Shown: positions 1-9,657, counted from the stretch's first letter. The stretch is DNA of 64,000 nt from Intestinibaculum porci (GCF_003925875.1 NZ_AP019309.1:496001-560000); one strand, 5' to 3'. Notes: generated by a model not told the origin, from the sequence alone. A program made the numbers and translations.

Positions 1-748
1 TATTTTCACAAAGATCGAACAAATCGTCTATTTTAGCTTCCTTACAGCGATGCTTAGAGGCCTCGTAAGCCACATTAAAGACTTCATTTTTAGAAGATTT
101 AATGATATGATGTGCAGTAGGATATGCCTCTAAGATTGCAAGCGCAGTCGCAGAACGTATTGAGAAAACAGCGGTAAGCTCCGGGAAGAACTTTTCACAC
201 TGTGCACTCAGTCGATTGTATTCAGCATTTAGCTGTTTATTCAGCTGCTGATAGCGATGCGTCAGAATTTTTAGATTCGCATGTCCTTTTTTGTTGTTTT
301 CTTCGTTGTAATTAGGAGCTTTTTCAACATAACGTGCATCATCATCAGTTGCGCACATCTGTGCAATAGTCTTAGCGTCAAGTGGATCGGATTTGGCATA
401 TCCGTGTGCATCGCGCCACCTGTCAACGAATTTAGTATCCAGAAACTTAACTGCTTCACTTTCCTGGAGATGATCGCGTATATACATATAGACATTGTCA
501 GAGTACACGCCTGTTACTTCCATTGTGAAAAGAACGCTCAGGCAGTCTTCATCTTTGTAATGTCTAACGGTATCGAGGAACTCATCGACACCTGGCTTGG
601 TGAATTTAAACTTTATCGCCTTTCGAACAAATTTGGATTTAACATTTCTATCTCTGTTACGTTTATAAATGGCAGCATCTGCTTTGCCTTTAGAAACGTC
701 TAAACCGATAAATAAATCATATTGTTTTGAAAAGATATTGTTTTTCAC
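1..748 (-). CDS. IS110-family transposase, N-terminal part (runs off the window)
   Basis: Read on the minus strand from a GTG at 746-748, with GAGG about 9 bases upstream, the frame stays open to base 1, so about 249 N-terminal residues are visible. The protein opens with LFIGLDVSKGKAD, the first acidic motif of the DEDD (RuvC-like) IS110 transposases, followed by the family's MEVTGVYSDNVYMYI and KSDPLDAKTIAQ motifs and then a helical region. IS110 enzymes are recombinases that use a structured bridge RNA from the element's non-coding end. The C-terminal serine-containing domain would lie beyond the window edge. No start-to-stop ORF exists here only because the gene is cut by the window. Family assignment is confident; intactness is unknown. 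Confidence 0.88.
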   Translation of the reverse strand, partial: MKNNIFSKQYDLFIGLDVSKGKADAAIYKRNRDRNVKSKFVRKAIKFKFTKPGVDEFLDTVRHYKDEDCLSVLFTMEVTGVYSDNVYMYIRDHLQESEAVKFLDTKFVDRWRDAHGYAKSDPLDAKTIAQMCATDDDARYVEKAPNYNEENNKKGHANLKILTHRYQQLNKQLNAEYNRLSAQCEKFFPELTAVFSIRSATALAILEAYPTAHHIIKSSKNEVFNVAYEASKHRCKEAKIDDLFDLCEN

Positions 749-1069
749 GATAAGTACCTCATTTCATAAATTGATAGTAATTTGTTTTGAACTGCACCTC
801 TAAGCCAAGACAAACGCAACCTCGAAAATAAGAAGACAATGCAAACAAAGCTTCAACAAACTCATTAGGGTATAAAGAACTGTTTTGGCTGAGGAATAAG
901 TCTATGTGAAGCGGACATCCCATAGGGGCCGCAAGGAGAAAGAATACAACCTTAGGTTCAAAACAGAATCTATTATCCTGGATTTGAAGTGTATATTCAA
1001 ATCTAAAGAATCATCAATTATTAGCGATGATTCATTAATCAAATTACAAACATATTATACGAGGAGACA
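749..1069. other. IS110 non-coding end and flank; possible bridge-RNA region
   Basis: This gene-free stretch lies between the divergent IS110 transposase and the pilus adhesin. It contains several inverted repeats: a nested stem at 911-932 (GCGG/CCGC around CCC-ATA-GGG), a perfect 8-bp repeat GATTTGAA/TTCAAATC at about 981-1003, and GAATCATC/GATGATTC at about 1008-1033. In the IS110 group the bridge RNA is encoded upstream of the transposase, which is this position. IS110 elements lack terminal inverted repeats, so I cannot place the element/chromosome junction. Confidence 0.4.
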
Positions 1070-3280
1070 TTGAATGCTAAAACGAATGTGAAAAAAGATA
1101 CGACTGCTTTTGATACGAAAAGTTTTAGTACGTATGCATTAGTTGACAATGATAGAGATTGGGTTACATCTGTTAATACATATAAAATGGGGGCAGATGG
1201 TAAATATGAAAACAATCCTTCCACGACATTTACTGATGGTGACAATGTTAAATTTGAACTTTCATACTTTATTCCTGATGATACTTTTAAAGAAGAGGAG
1301 ACACCAAAACAGATCACTTATCAGATGCCAAAAGGTATAAACGTTTCCACTGAACAGAATGGTACTGTAGCGAATAAAAATGATCCAGCTCATCCTTTTG
1401 GTACATATAAGATTTCAACGTCTGGTCTAGTTACCGTTACTTTTAATGATGATAATTTTGATCCTACGGCATATTTTACAGGTTCCATAGAATTTGAAGG
1501 AAAATTAGATAAAAGTTCGAATGAAAACAAGGGTTCAGTAAACTTTCCAGGCGCAAGTACTGGCTCAACCATTACAATTAAAGATAAAGAAGATAAGCCA
1601 TCAGAAAATACCAGTGACATTAATGTAAAAAAAGATGGAGAATTTTCTGATGATAAGAAGTCTATCAACTATACAGTTACTGTTTCAACTACAAAGGGAA
1701 CTGCTGATACCGTTGATATTATAGATGAGGTTGGCTCGTTTCAAAATGTTGATTTAAACTATAGAAAAAATTTGAGGTTGGTAAGAAAAGATTCGAACGG
1801 ATATGAATATGGTGTGAATTATAATGTTTCATATGGGGAAAAAATATATGAAAACAACAAACCATATTTTGAGATAAAAGGTTTACCTAAATTAAGTGCT
1901 GGTGAATCCTATGTTCTCACTTACACAATGGATCTTACTGATCAGAAGAATTCAAATGGTGATGTATATGTTGATAACAATGCATATGCTAATTCTGGAA
2001 ATGTTCAAGTTTCTGCTTATAAGAGAATGCATTATGAAAGAATGATTAATAAATATGGATATCTTAGTGGTGCTGATACAATTCAATGGGTAGTTTCACT
2101 TAATGATGATCATAGAGATCTTAAGAATAATCGATATGTATTCTATGATAAACTACCTGAAGGTCTAAAATTAAAGGGCCAAATTCAAGTTTATTATATT
2201 GATGAAAGTCAAAATAATAAACTAATTGAGGTAAAAAATTTAGAGACTGCTTATAAAGGTAATACTTACATTACAGTTGATTTTTCAAAAGTAGATGAAA
2301 GTTTAAAAGATAAGAAATTTGCTATCTATTATGAGACGAATGCACCAAAAGTACCTAATGGTGAAACTGGAATTACGGTATCAAACACCGGGCAATTCTA
2401 TGGTCAAGATGGACACGATTATCATTCGACAGGAGAAGCTAAAGTAGGTTTATCTTTGACAAAATCAAAAGTTGGAAATCCACAATTAGCAGATGAGAAT
2501 AAAGATAAGGTTTCATTTAAATGGAAAGCAGAGGCTGATTTGGATGGTGAATCTAGAAAAAGTTTTACCTATAAAGATGTGATTGGAACTGTTTATCATC
2601 AAAATGGGAATGATAAAGTAGACGATAAAGATGTGAATCATTATGCGATTGCAAAAGAGCTTTATGAGCAATTTCACAAAAAGGGTGTAATGACTGTATC
2701 AGAATCGAAAACTTATAACGAGGGTGAAGATTATACATGGACACTGACTTGTTATGATAAAGATGGAAATACAGTTAATAATGAAAATACAACGACAAAA
2801 GTTAAATCTTTTGAAATAAAAGTTTCAGCTAAACCTGGTAAGGAGTTTAATCCAATAAAGTTTAAGATTGATGAATATACAACTTATAGTGATCTATCAA
2901 CGATGAATAATGGAATTGAATACACATTTCCTAACAAAGGTAACATAACACTAGATAATAGTAAATCTGTTGAGAGTACCGATGAGCAAAAATATACATA
3001 TACATATTATGGTAAATTCGTGAAGTCGGTAAGTAAAACTGGAGAAAACGCTAGTTATAGTTCAAAGCCAGTTAATGTTTCTGCTGACGAAATGAAAGAA
3101 ATAGATGGAAAGAAAGTACTCTTCTATCGCCTTTTGTTAACTATTGATAAAGATCAAAGTGGAGATTTTGTAGTAGAAGATCAATTGCCTTCTGGAATGA
3201 AATATGTAGATAAGTCACTTTTAGCGTATTTCTTTGATAATGAATATTCGTATCAGAAATCAAGGTGGAATAAAAAATAA
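1070..3280 (+). CDS. Pilus tip adhesin, N-terminal part (no signal peptide; frame broken at 3'end)
   Basis: Large extracellular adhesin fragment of 736 residues. The sequence is rich in beta-strand, Ser/Thr, Asn and Asp. It begins directly with an adhesin-type domain (residues about 40-160, with the ITYQMPKGI strand) and continues into repeated isopeptide-type beta-sandwich domains with phrases such as YDKLPEGL. No signal peptide precedes it: an in-frame stop lies at 1028-1030 and the only available start is TTG at 1070, with GAGGAG unusually close. The frame ends in an A6 tract (3272-3277). Adding one A joins it to the next frame, which carries the rest of the adhesin and the LPXTG anchor. 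The whole would be about 1393 residues. As it stands the product should be neither secreted nor anchored, unless slippage and an alternative start rescue it. Confidence 0.75.
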   Translation: MNAKTNVKKDTTAFDTKSFSTYALVDNDRDWVTSVNTYKMGADGKYENNPSTTFTDGDNVKFELSYFIPDDTFKEEETPKQITYQMPKGINVSTEQNGTVANKNDPAHPFGTYKISTSGLVTVTFNDDNFDPTAYFTGSIEFEGKLDKSSNENKGSVNFPGASTGSTITIKDKEDKPSENTSDINVKKDGEFSDDKKSINYTVTVSTTKGTADTVDIIDEVGSFQNVDLNYRKNLRLVRKDSNGYEYGVNYNVSYGEKIYENNKPYFEIKGLPKLSAGESYVLTYTMDLTDQKNSNGDVYVDNNAYANSGNVQVSAYKRMHYERMINKYGYLSGADTIQWVVSLNDDHRDLKNNRYVFYDKLPEGLKLKGQIQVYYIDESQNNKLIEVKNLETAYKGNTYITVDFSKVDESLKDKKFAIYYETNAPKVPNGETGITVSNTGQFYGQDGHDYHSTGEAKVGLSLTKSKVGNPQLADENKDKVSFKWKAEADLDGESRKSFTYKDVIGTVYHQNGNDKVDDKDVNHYAIAKELYEQFHKKGVMTVSESKTYNEGEDYTWTLTCYDKDGNTVNNENTTTKVKSFEIKVSAKPGKEFNPIKFKIDEYTTYSDLSTMNNGIEYTFPNKGNITLDNSKSVESTDEQKYTYTYYGKFVKSVSKTGENASYSSKPVNVSADEMKEIDGKKVLFYRLLLTIDKDQSGDFVVEDQLPSGMKYVDKSLLAYFFDNEYSYQKSRWNKK

Positions 3281-3498
3281 ACAGTAATTATGAATTTGTA
3301 TCAAATAATTCGGGAAAAGACCTTCCAGGGCTGGATGCTCCAAATGTTGAAGTTATCGAAAATGCTGATGGAACAGAAAGCTTAAAAATCACAATTAAAG
3401 ATGGATATGAAAAGGTAGATGACAAAGAAAATAAAGTAGACCAAATAATTGCTATAAAGTATCAAGCTCAGATATCTGATGAGTCTTATTGGAATGAT

Positions 3499-5250
3499 AT
3501 GACTAATACTGAAAAAACTTATACTAATACTGCAACATGGGGAGATTCAAAGTCTTCTCAGGAAACAACAGTTACAAGAACTGTCAAAGAAATTAGTAAA
3601 GGTGTTGAACAAAACGGAAGTAATTTAGAATATTCCCTTGAGATCAATCCGGCAGGAAAAGATCTTAATCCTGGTGCAGATACTTTGACGTTGGATGATA
3701 CATTAACTATTCCTAATGATGTGAAAGCTTATTTGGATTTAGAAAGCATCAAGTTATACAGATTTGATCATTCTAAAGATAAGCATAGAGGTGTAATTAT
3801 ATCTCCAAGCTTATATAAATTTAAATATGATAGCAAAAATCATAAGATTCATGTAGAACTGCAAGATCGAATGCCGTGTGTGTTAGTTTATACGTATACT
3901 ATTGTTGCTAACAAGAATGGCAATTATTATATTTCAAATAATGCTAATCTTGCAGGTGTATTCGATACTCAATATGGAGATAACTTTAATATTAATTTGT
4001 CCTCAGCATCAGGAAGCCAAAGTAAAGTTGTTTTAACTAAAGTTGATGAGGACAACAGTACAAAACTGTTATCTGATGCTGGATTTAGTATTGAAAAAAG
4101 AGAAAAAGTCGATGGAAAATGGACTTGGGTATGGCAAGATCCAAAGGATGTTGCGTCAACTCAGGCTCCAACAAAGGAAGTAACAATTGATCAAGACAGT
4201 CAAGTTAAGAAAAATGTATTGGTTACTGGAAGTGATAAGAATAAAGGTAAAATTTCGTTTACAAAGCTTAGTGAAAATGCGTTGTATCGAATTAAAGAAG
4301 TGTCTGCTCCAGAGGGTTATAGATTAAGTGATCAATATTATTATGTAATAAAAAAAGAAAAAGATGGTAATATAACCGAAGATAATTTAATAAATAACTT
4401 AGATACAGATGTAAAAAAAGAAATTGATGCGAGTCAAGATCAGAATAAAATTAAAAGCAAAATCAATTTCTTTGAGAGTACTGGTGGTTCATTCTATGTA
4501 TCAAATAAATATGCTAGATTGACTATTAATAAATCGTGGGTTGATAAAGATGGAAATGTGATAACTCCTACATCAAATGAAGTTAGTTTAAGCCTTTATC
4601 GATATAAGCTCTTAAACGAAAATTCTACTGTTAATGTAAAAGTGAATGTCACAAATCTTCAATATAAAAACGAGACATTTACTTTGACAAAAGGAAGTAA
4701 AATTATTGCGAAGATCACAGATATAAATGATCTGGGAACTATTAAAGATGAGAATGGTATTAATTATGGTAAGACATATGTGATGGGACCGTTTAGTTCT
4801 GATACTGATGTGAATATTTCAATTGAAAATGGTGGTTATAGTCTTAAGTTTGAATCCGTTGCTCCTTCTCCTATACTAGATAAAAATAATGGTGAATTCG
4901 TAGGAAATATCAAATTATTGAAAGACAAAAATTGGATATATTCAGATGATAATTTACCTTCCCAAGATGACAAAGGAAATAAATATGTATATGCAGTTAA
5001 GGAAACATCTATAAAAGGTGAATCTATGAGTGATTATAAAGTTATTTATATGGGTAACTATATACAAGCTGGTACGATTAATGTTACAAACCAGGAAACT
5101 GGTGATAAGAAATATACTCTACCATCAACTGGTGGTATAGGTACTAAGAAATATTATCTACTTGGAACGCTGCTAAGCATGCTAGGAGTAATATACATAT
5201 TAATGAAATTGGGAAAAGGAGGACTCTTTAGAAAAGAAGATCATTCTTAA
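3499..5250 (+). CDS. Pilus tip adhesin, C-terminal part with LPSTG sorting signal
   Basis: This is the continuation of the preceding adhesin in the -1 frame. The ATG at 3499 is only the first in-frame methionine: the frame is open from 3274 and homologous adhesin sequence runs from 3277. It contains a SpaA/Cna_B-type domain (residues about 175-300) with the conserved E-box motif IKEVSAPEGY, a second Cna_B-like domain starting near LTINKSWVDKDGN, and a C-terminal cell-wall sorting signal: LPSTGG, a hydrophobic helix (YLLGTLLSMLGVIYILM) and a positive tail. Such proteins are transpeptidated by sortase to pilin or peptidoglycan. The major pilin follows 75 bases downstream, presumably in the same operon. 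Confidence 0.8.
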   Translation: MTNTEKTYTNTATWGDSKSSQETTVTRTVKEISKGVEQNGSNLEYSLEINPAGKDLNPGADTLTLDDTLTIPNDVKAYLDLESIKLYRFDHSKDKHRGVIISPSLYKFKYDSKNHKIHVELQDRMPCVLVYTYTIVANKNGNYYISNNANLAGVFDTQYGDNFNINLSSASGSQSKVVLTKVDEDNSTKLLSDAGFSIEKREKVDGKWTWVWQDPKDVASTQAPTKEVTIDQDSQVKKNVLVTGSDKNKGKISFTKLSENALYRIKEVSAPEGYRLSDQYYYVIKKEKDGNITEDNLINNLDTDVKKEIDASQDQNKIKSKINFFESTGGSFYVSNKYARLTINKSWVDKDGNVITPTSNEVSLSLYRYKLLNENSTVNVKVNVTNLQYKNETFTLTKGSKIIAKITDINDLGTIKDENGINYGKTYVMGPFSSDTDVNISIENGGYSLKFESVAPSPILDKNNGEFVGNIKLLKDKNWIYSDDNLPSQDDKGNKYVYAVKETSIKGESMSDYKVIYMGNYIQAGTINVTNQETGDKKYTLPSTGGIGTKKYYLLGTLLSMLGVIYILMKLGKGGLFRKEDHS

Positions 5251-5325
5251 AATAAAATTATTTAAAAGAAATGTAGATTAAAGAAGAAAAGATTTAATAA
5301 TTTATGAAATAGGAGGGACAAATTT

Positions 5326-7065
5326 ATGAAACATTTCAAGAAATTCTTTAGTTATTTAGTTGCACTGACAATGGTATTGTCTTTAGCAGCATTCACTGGT
5401 GTGAAAGTACATGCTGAAAATGCTGCTGAAGCTACTACTTACACATTAACATTAAAAGGAACTGCAAAGGATCATACCTATGAAGCTTACCAGGTTTTCA
5501 AAGGTGATTTAAGCGGAGATACCTTATCAAACATTCAGTGGGGTACTGGTATTGATAGCACTAAGAAAGATAAATTAATTAGTGCTTTAAAGGGAGATAA
5601 TACATTAAAAGATAAATTTGGCAGTGTTACAGATGCTGCAAGCGTTGCAGAAGCTTTAGAAGGTGTAGCAAGCAATTCTGCTGAAATGGATGCGTTTGCT
5701 CAGGTTGTTGGACAGTATTTATCTACTACAAGTACAAGCAAATCATCTACTGTCAATGATAATAAAACTGAGATTACAGGTTTAGCTGCTGGTTATTATT
5801 TAGTAAAAGATAAAGATGGTTCTCTGGATGGAAAGTCAGATGCTTATACTAAATTTATCGTCCAGGTTGTTGGTAATGCAGAATCAGACATCAAATCAGG
5901 TGTACCTACTGTAGAAAAGAAAGTAAAAGATACAAATGATTCAACTGGTGAAACTTCTAATTGGCAGGATTCAGCTGATGCTGATTTTAATGATAATGTT
6001 AAATATAAAATCACTGGGACAATGCCTAGCAACATTGGCTCATATACATCTTATCAGTATATCTTTACAGATACTATGTCAAAGGGTTTAACATACAAGG
6101 CTTCAGATTCAGATAACAATGTTAAAAACTATGAGATTTACTTCTATGCAAACAAGGATGATGCAGCTAAAGATGCTAAGGTTAAAGGCGTTAATATTAC
6201 TGATTCATTTAAAGACAATGGTGAAGGAGAATCTGTAACAAACAGTAGCGATGCTAAATATAATGGTGGCAAAAAGTTTACTTGGACATGCAGTGACTTA
6301 AAATCAATTAATTCTTTAAAAGATGAAAAAGGTAATAGTAAGCTTACCGAAAATTCTGCTATTGTAGTTTATTATGAAGCAAAATTAAATGAAGGTGCTG
6401 CAATCGGTGCTGCAGGGAACCCTAATAAAGTTGATTTAACTTATTCTAATAACCCTAACAAGGGTGGCGAAGGTGAAACTGGTAAGACTCCAGAAGATAA
6501 GAACATCGTCTTCACTTATAAGTTAGATGTAAATAAATATAAAGATAACAAAAATGATGTAAATAATAAAACAGATGAAGCTGAATTCAAATTATACAAG
6601 GAAATTAAAGGAACAAATGATAAACCTGATAGTGTAAACGAGGTAACTTTAACTAAAGCTAACAAAGTTTATAGCGCAGTACGTCTTGATGATGGTGTAT
6701 ACATCTTACAGGAAACAAAGGCACCAGATGGTTATAACAAGATGGATGGATCAGTGAAATTTGGTTCAACAACTTATGAAAATGCTAAAGAATTTACAAT
6801 CAGTGCAAAACATGATACAACATCTGATGATCCTAAGTTAACTGAACTTACTGGTGGTAACGTAAAGTCTGGTGAAGCTACATTTACATTTACACCTGAT
6901 ACAAGTGCTGGTTTATTAACAGCTGATGTAGTAGATAAGAAAGGTTCAATCTTACCTTCAACAGGTGGTATGGGTACAACATTATTATATGTAGCAGGTG
7001 GTATCTTAGTAGCATGTGCTGCTGCATATGTAGTAATGAGTAGAAAACATTCTACTAATAAATAA
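5326..7065 (+). CDS. Major pilin (isopeptide-forming fimbrial backbone protein, LPXTG)
   Basis: Secreted, sortase-polymerised pilus shaft protein of 579 residues. A typical signal peptide (KHFKKFFSYLVALTMVLSLAAF, cleavage near VHAEN) is followed by an N-terminal domain, a middle isopeptide domain with NDNVKYKITGTMP and FTDTMSKGLTY, and a C-terminal Cna_B domain with the E-box LQETKAPDGYN. The protein ends in LPSTGG, a hydrophobic helix and SRKHSTNK. The start has a strong GGAGGG ribosome site at 5312-5317. Codon use is more uniform than in the adhesin upstream, as expected for an abundant protein. No pilin-class sortase gene is recognisable in the window, so the polymerase lies elsewhere or is the divergent protein at 9717. 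Confidence 0.9.
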   Translation: MKHFKKFFSYLVALTMVLSLAAFTGVKVHAENAAEATTYTLTLKGTAKDHTYEAYQVFKGDLSGDTLSNIQWGTGIDSTKKDKLISALKGDNTLKDKFGSVTDAASVAEALEGVASNSAEMDAFAQVVGQYLSTTSTSKSSTVNDNKTEITGLAAGYYLVKDKDGSLDGKSDAYTKFIVQVVGNAESDIKSGVPTVEKKVKDTNDSTGETSNWQDSADADFNDNVKYKITGTMPSNIGSYTSYQYIFTDTMSKGLTYKASDSDNNVKNYEIYFYANKDDAAKDAKVKGVNITDSFKDNGEGESVTNSSDAKYNGGKKFTWTCSDLKSINSLKDEKGNSKLTENSAIVVYYEAKLNEGAAIGAAGNPNKVDLTYSNNPNKGGEGETGKTPEDKNIVFTYKLDVNKYKDNKNDVNNKTDEAEFKLYKEIKGTNDKPDSVNEVTLTKANKVYSAVRLDDGVYILQETKAPDGYNKMDGSVKFGSTTYENAKEFTISAKHDTTSDDPKLTELTGGNVKSGEATFTFTPDTSAGLLTADVVDKKGSILPSTGGMGTTLLYVAGGILVACAAAYVVMSRKHSTNK

Positions 7066-7074
7066 TGACAAATC

Positions 7075-8115
7075 ATGAAGAGGTTATTTAGTATCTTATT
7101 GTCATTGTTACTTGTGGTACTGAATAGTCAGTCACTCTTACATGCTCAAGATCTTTCATCCCTGACAATTACTAAAACACAGTCAGGGATGAATGTGCAT
7201 CTTTACCAAATCGCAAGTATTGACAATGATCAATATAGCTATACAAAGGAATTTAGTGATGCAAAGAATACAAGTATTGATTTAAATAATCTCAAGACGA
7301 GTGAAGATTTAGCAGTGGCTGCACAGACTTTAAAAGGATATGCAGCTAATGTGAAAGGAAATGATCTTAAAGCTGATGGAGAAAGCTTAACTTTTTCTTC
7401 ATTAAGTAAAGGATTATATCTCTTACTGGTTGATGATTATACAAGTGGGAATACCACTTATACATACTTGCCATATCTCATTGCGATTCCACAAACTACG
7501 CAGGTAGAGTTATCTAAATATTCAACGACTGAGATCCATAAGTATTCACTTGTTAAGCATTGGGTCAATAGTACGAATACACCTGATTCTATCTTAGTGG
7601 ATTTATATAATGGTTCGACTTTAGAGAAGACCATTACATTATCAAATAGTAATAACTACTCTTATTCATGGACAACTGATACGACTAAGAATTATAGTAT
7701 CAAGGAACATGAAGTAGCTGGTTATAGTGCGAGTGTTGCTTCTTCTGAAAGTGATGGCATAATGTATTTTGTTTTAACGAATACTAAGAATACAACTACC
7801 ACAACAGAAAATAATGGCAATACACCTAACTATAACACCCCTAATAACAATACAACGAAAACGACGACTGGTAAGAAAACTACCACAACAAGTAATAATG
7901 GAAAAGATAACACGCCAACGTATAAGACAAAGACCACTACACCTACAAAAGCTACGACTTCAACAACTGGTGATCACGGTAGTGGAACAACGAATACGTA
8001 TGCTAATAAGAGAGTGAAGACCGGTGATGAAACACACATTGCGATCTATGTAATTTTAATGGCAACGGCGGGTGTTCTGTTAATCTTGGTTGGTCGTTTT
8101 ATGAGAAATGATTAA
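7075..8115 (+). CDS. Minor pilin / basal pilin-like surface protein
   Basis: Secreted surface protein of 346 residues, starting 9 bases after the major pilin stop, so co-transcribed with it. A signal peptide (LFSILLSLLLVVLNSQSLLHAQ) precedes a pilin-like N-terminal domain (residues 25-155, with SKGLYLLLVDDY), one Cna_B-like domain (about 156-245, with YSIKEHEVAGYSA), then a low-complexity Thr/Asn/Lys stalk (about 245-310) that could span the cell wall. The C-terminus has a sorting-signal layout (VKTGDE, hydrophobic helix, RFMRND), but the pentapeptide lacks the usual proline of LPXTG. A wall-anchored basal pilin is the likeliest role. Confidence 0.78.
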   Translation: MKRLFSILLSLLLVVLNSQSLLHAQDLSSLTITKTQSGMNVHLYQIASIDNDQYSYTKEFSDAKNTSIDLNNLKTSEDLAVAAQTLKGYAANVKGNDLKADGESLTFSSLSKGLYLLLVDDYTSGNTTYTYLPYLIAIPQTTQVELSKYSTTEIHKYSLVKHWVNSTNTPDSILVDLYNGSTLEKTITLSNSNNYSYSWTTDTTKNYSIKEHEVAGYSASVASSESDGIMYFVLTNTKNTTTTTENNGNTPNYNTPNNNTTKTTTGKKTTTTSNNGKDNTPTYKTKTTTPTKATTSTTGDHGSGTTNTYANKRVKTGDETHIAIYVILMATAGVLLILVGRFMRND

Positions 8116-8130
8116 TTGTTTTTGGAGATT

Positions 8131-8162
8131 TGAGAGGAAGTGATAAGCTTCCTCTTTTTGTG
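8131..8162 (+). terminator. Factor-independent terminator after the pilin genes
   Basis: An AGAGGAAG stem, a short loop, CTTCCTCT and a run of T close the pilin transcript. About 20 bases further on is a separate palindrome, GCGGTAATTACCGC, which may be a regulator site for the next operon. Confidence 0.75.
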
Positions 8163-8323
8163 TGCTTGCATATGCGGTAATTACCGCAGGAAAGCGAATG
8201 AAATGAGTAATAGATTTAATATCTTCATAGAAATGAAATATATAACAATGTAATTATTGAAAAGTATTTAAAATGAAATAAACATCATTATAATAGATCC
8301 TGTTGTGAACGATGGGAGGAATT

Positions 8324-8977
8324 ATGAGGAAAAGCTATATTAATAGAACGAGTAAGGCATATCGTAATGCCCAAAGATTAGGGAAAGTGAATGTTGAAAT
8401 ATTTACTTCTACCAAGGATTATTTAGAGCGGATGCACGAAGATTTTGATCATTACTTAGAAGTAGTAAAGGATCAGGTCAAAGAAGAATTGAAGGGATAC
8501 AATTGCTTTGACCTGATCCTCTATGAAGATAAGATCAAAAGAGAGAAGAAGAAAGCCAAAGGGGAGGCTTTTAAGTTAGCTTCTGAAATATTATTAGTTA
8601 TTGATCATGAATTGATTAATCGTTATCTGATTGAACAATGTGATTACTATCATAAACGTATTCCTTTAAAGGAATGGGATTATCCTTTATTGGATCACTA
8701 TGATCGTTATATGGAATATGTTCATAAAAAGCAGCTTCAGTTTGCAAATGTCTTTCTGCAGCATGTCATTCATAGCTTTCGTAATGACTTTATCAGTAAA
8801 CTGAAGCCAGAACAGTTATGTCTGCTTTATGAAGGATTGGCCTCAGCTTCACAGGACACTACTTATGGCGCTTATTACTTTATTTGTTTATTAAATGAAG
8901 TGGAAACGGTAATGCTAAGTGATCTGCATTACCTGCATAATATCTGCTTTCATGCCTGTCTGAAAGAGGTCTACTAA
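8324..8977 (+). CDS. Unknown helical protein, first of a pair
   Basis: I do not recognise a family. The ATG at 8324 is preferred over the one at 8312 because the GGGAGGA ribosome site overlaps the earlier ATG. The 217-residue product is soluble, rich in His, Tyr, Lys and Leu, predicted mostly helical, with a basic stretch near residues 70-80 (KREKKKAKGE) and no signal peptide or membrane helix. Its stop overlaps the next gene's ATG (TAATG), so the two are translationally coupled. The partner has similar length and composition and may be a diverged paralogue. They sit between the pilin genes and a LytTR regulator, which hints at a role in that regulon but proves nothing. Confidence 0.65.
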   Translation: MRKSYINRTSKAYRNAQRLGKVNVEIFTSTKDYLERMHEDFDHYLEVVKDQVKEELKGYNCFDLILYEDKIKREKKKAKGEAFKLASEILLVIDHELINRYLIEQCDYYHKRIPLKEWDYPLLDHYDRYMEYVHKKQLQFANVFLQHVIHSFRNDFISKLKPEQLCLLYEGLASASQDTTYGAYYFICLLNEVETVMLSDLHYLHNICFHACLKEVY

Positions 8978-9657
8978 TGGATCACATTGCTGATAGGATT
9001 AGAAATTACCATCATACCTGTATCTTAAGTAAACAGGATATCCACATCCACCAGGGATATCTAGATACCCCAGAAAGAAGAGATTATACCCTCTATCTCA
9101 AAAAATACCAAACTATACAATGCCCCTTTCCTCAGTTTATCAGTTATGTAGCCAGTGATATGGAACACTATGCGATGATTATTAATAACTATGCTTTATT
9201 TGTTTATCGACAGATTCTGATCTTAGAATTACCTGATTTAAAAGATGAAGCTTATGATATTCAAAAGACGATGATTAATATTGTTGAAGAAGAAATCATC
9301 AGACGCTTTTTACATGCCTTTCCTGCTGCGTCTTATGATCATTCTACCTTTTATATGGGTTACATTGTTTATGCTTTTTATCAGCGTGTTCATGCTACAT
9401 CAGCTTCTAAACATTTAGCGGATCTCTGTCAGTATTATCAGGAGATGGAAGCACCTTCTGCTTATTTATCATCTTTTTATAAACTGTTATTAGATAGTGA
9501 TCATGAATATTATCTTGCGATTAAGCAAGTCATTAAAGAGAGAATCATTAAACGGTGTGGTAAACTTCTTCATTTTTATTTCCCTAATGAGGATACCTTA
9601 AGTTCTTGGGAAGAGATGCTGTCAAAAATATACCACCGCTCACAGGAGATGTATTGA
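8977..9657 (+). CDS. Unknown helical protein, second of a pair
   Basis: This 226-residue gene overlaps the upstream stop codon by one base, indicating translational coupling. The soluble product has the same Tyr/His-rich helical character as its neighbour (for example HYAMIINNYALFVYRQ and LLLDSDHEYYLAIK) and no recognisable catalytic motif, signal peptide or membrane helix. The two proteins may form a complex, and they may be distant paralogues of each other. Function unknown. Confidence 0.65.
   Translation: MDHIADRIRNYHHTCILSKQDIHIHQGYLDTPERRDYTLYLKKYQTIQCPFPQFISYVASDMEHYAMIINNYALFVYRQILILELPDLKDEAYDIQKTMINIVEEEIIRRFLHAFPAASYDHSTFYMGYIVYAFYQRVHATSASKHLADLCQYYQEMEAPSAYLSSFYKLLLDSDHEYYLAIKQVIKERIIKRCGKLLHFYFPNEDTLSSWEEMLSKIYHRSQEMY

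Noticed and set aside
281-703. Plus-strand open frame of 140 codons
   Set aside because: It is the antisense shadow of the IS110 transposase, which reads through the same bases on the minus strand with clear family motifs.
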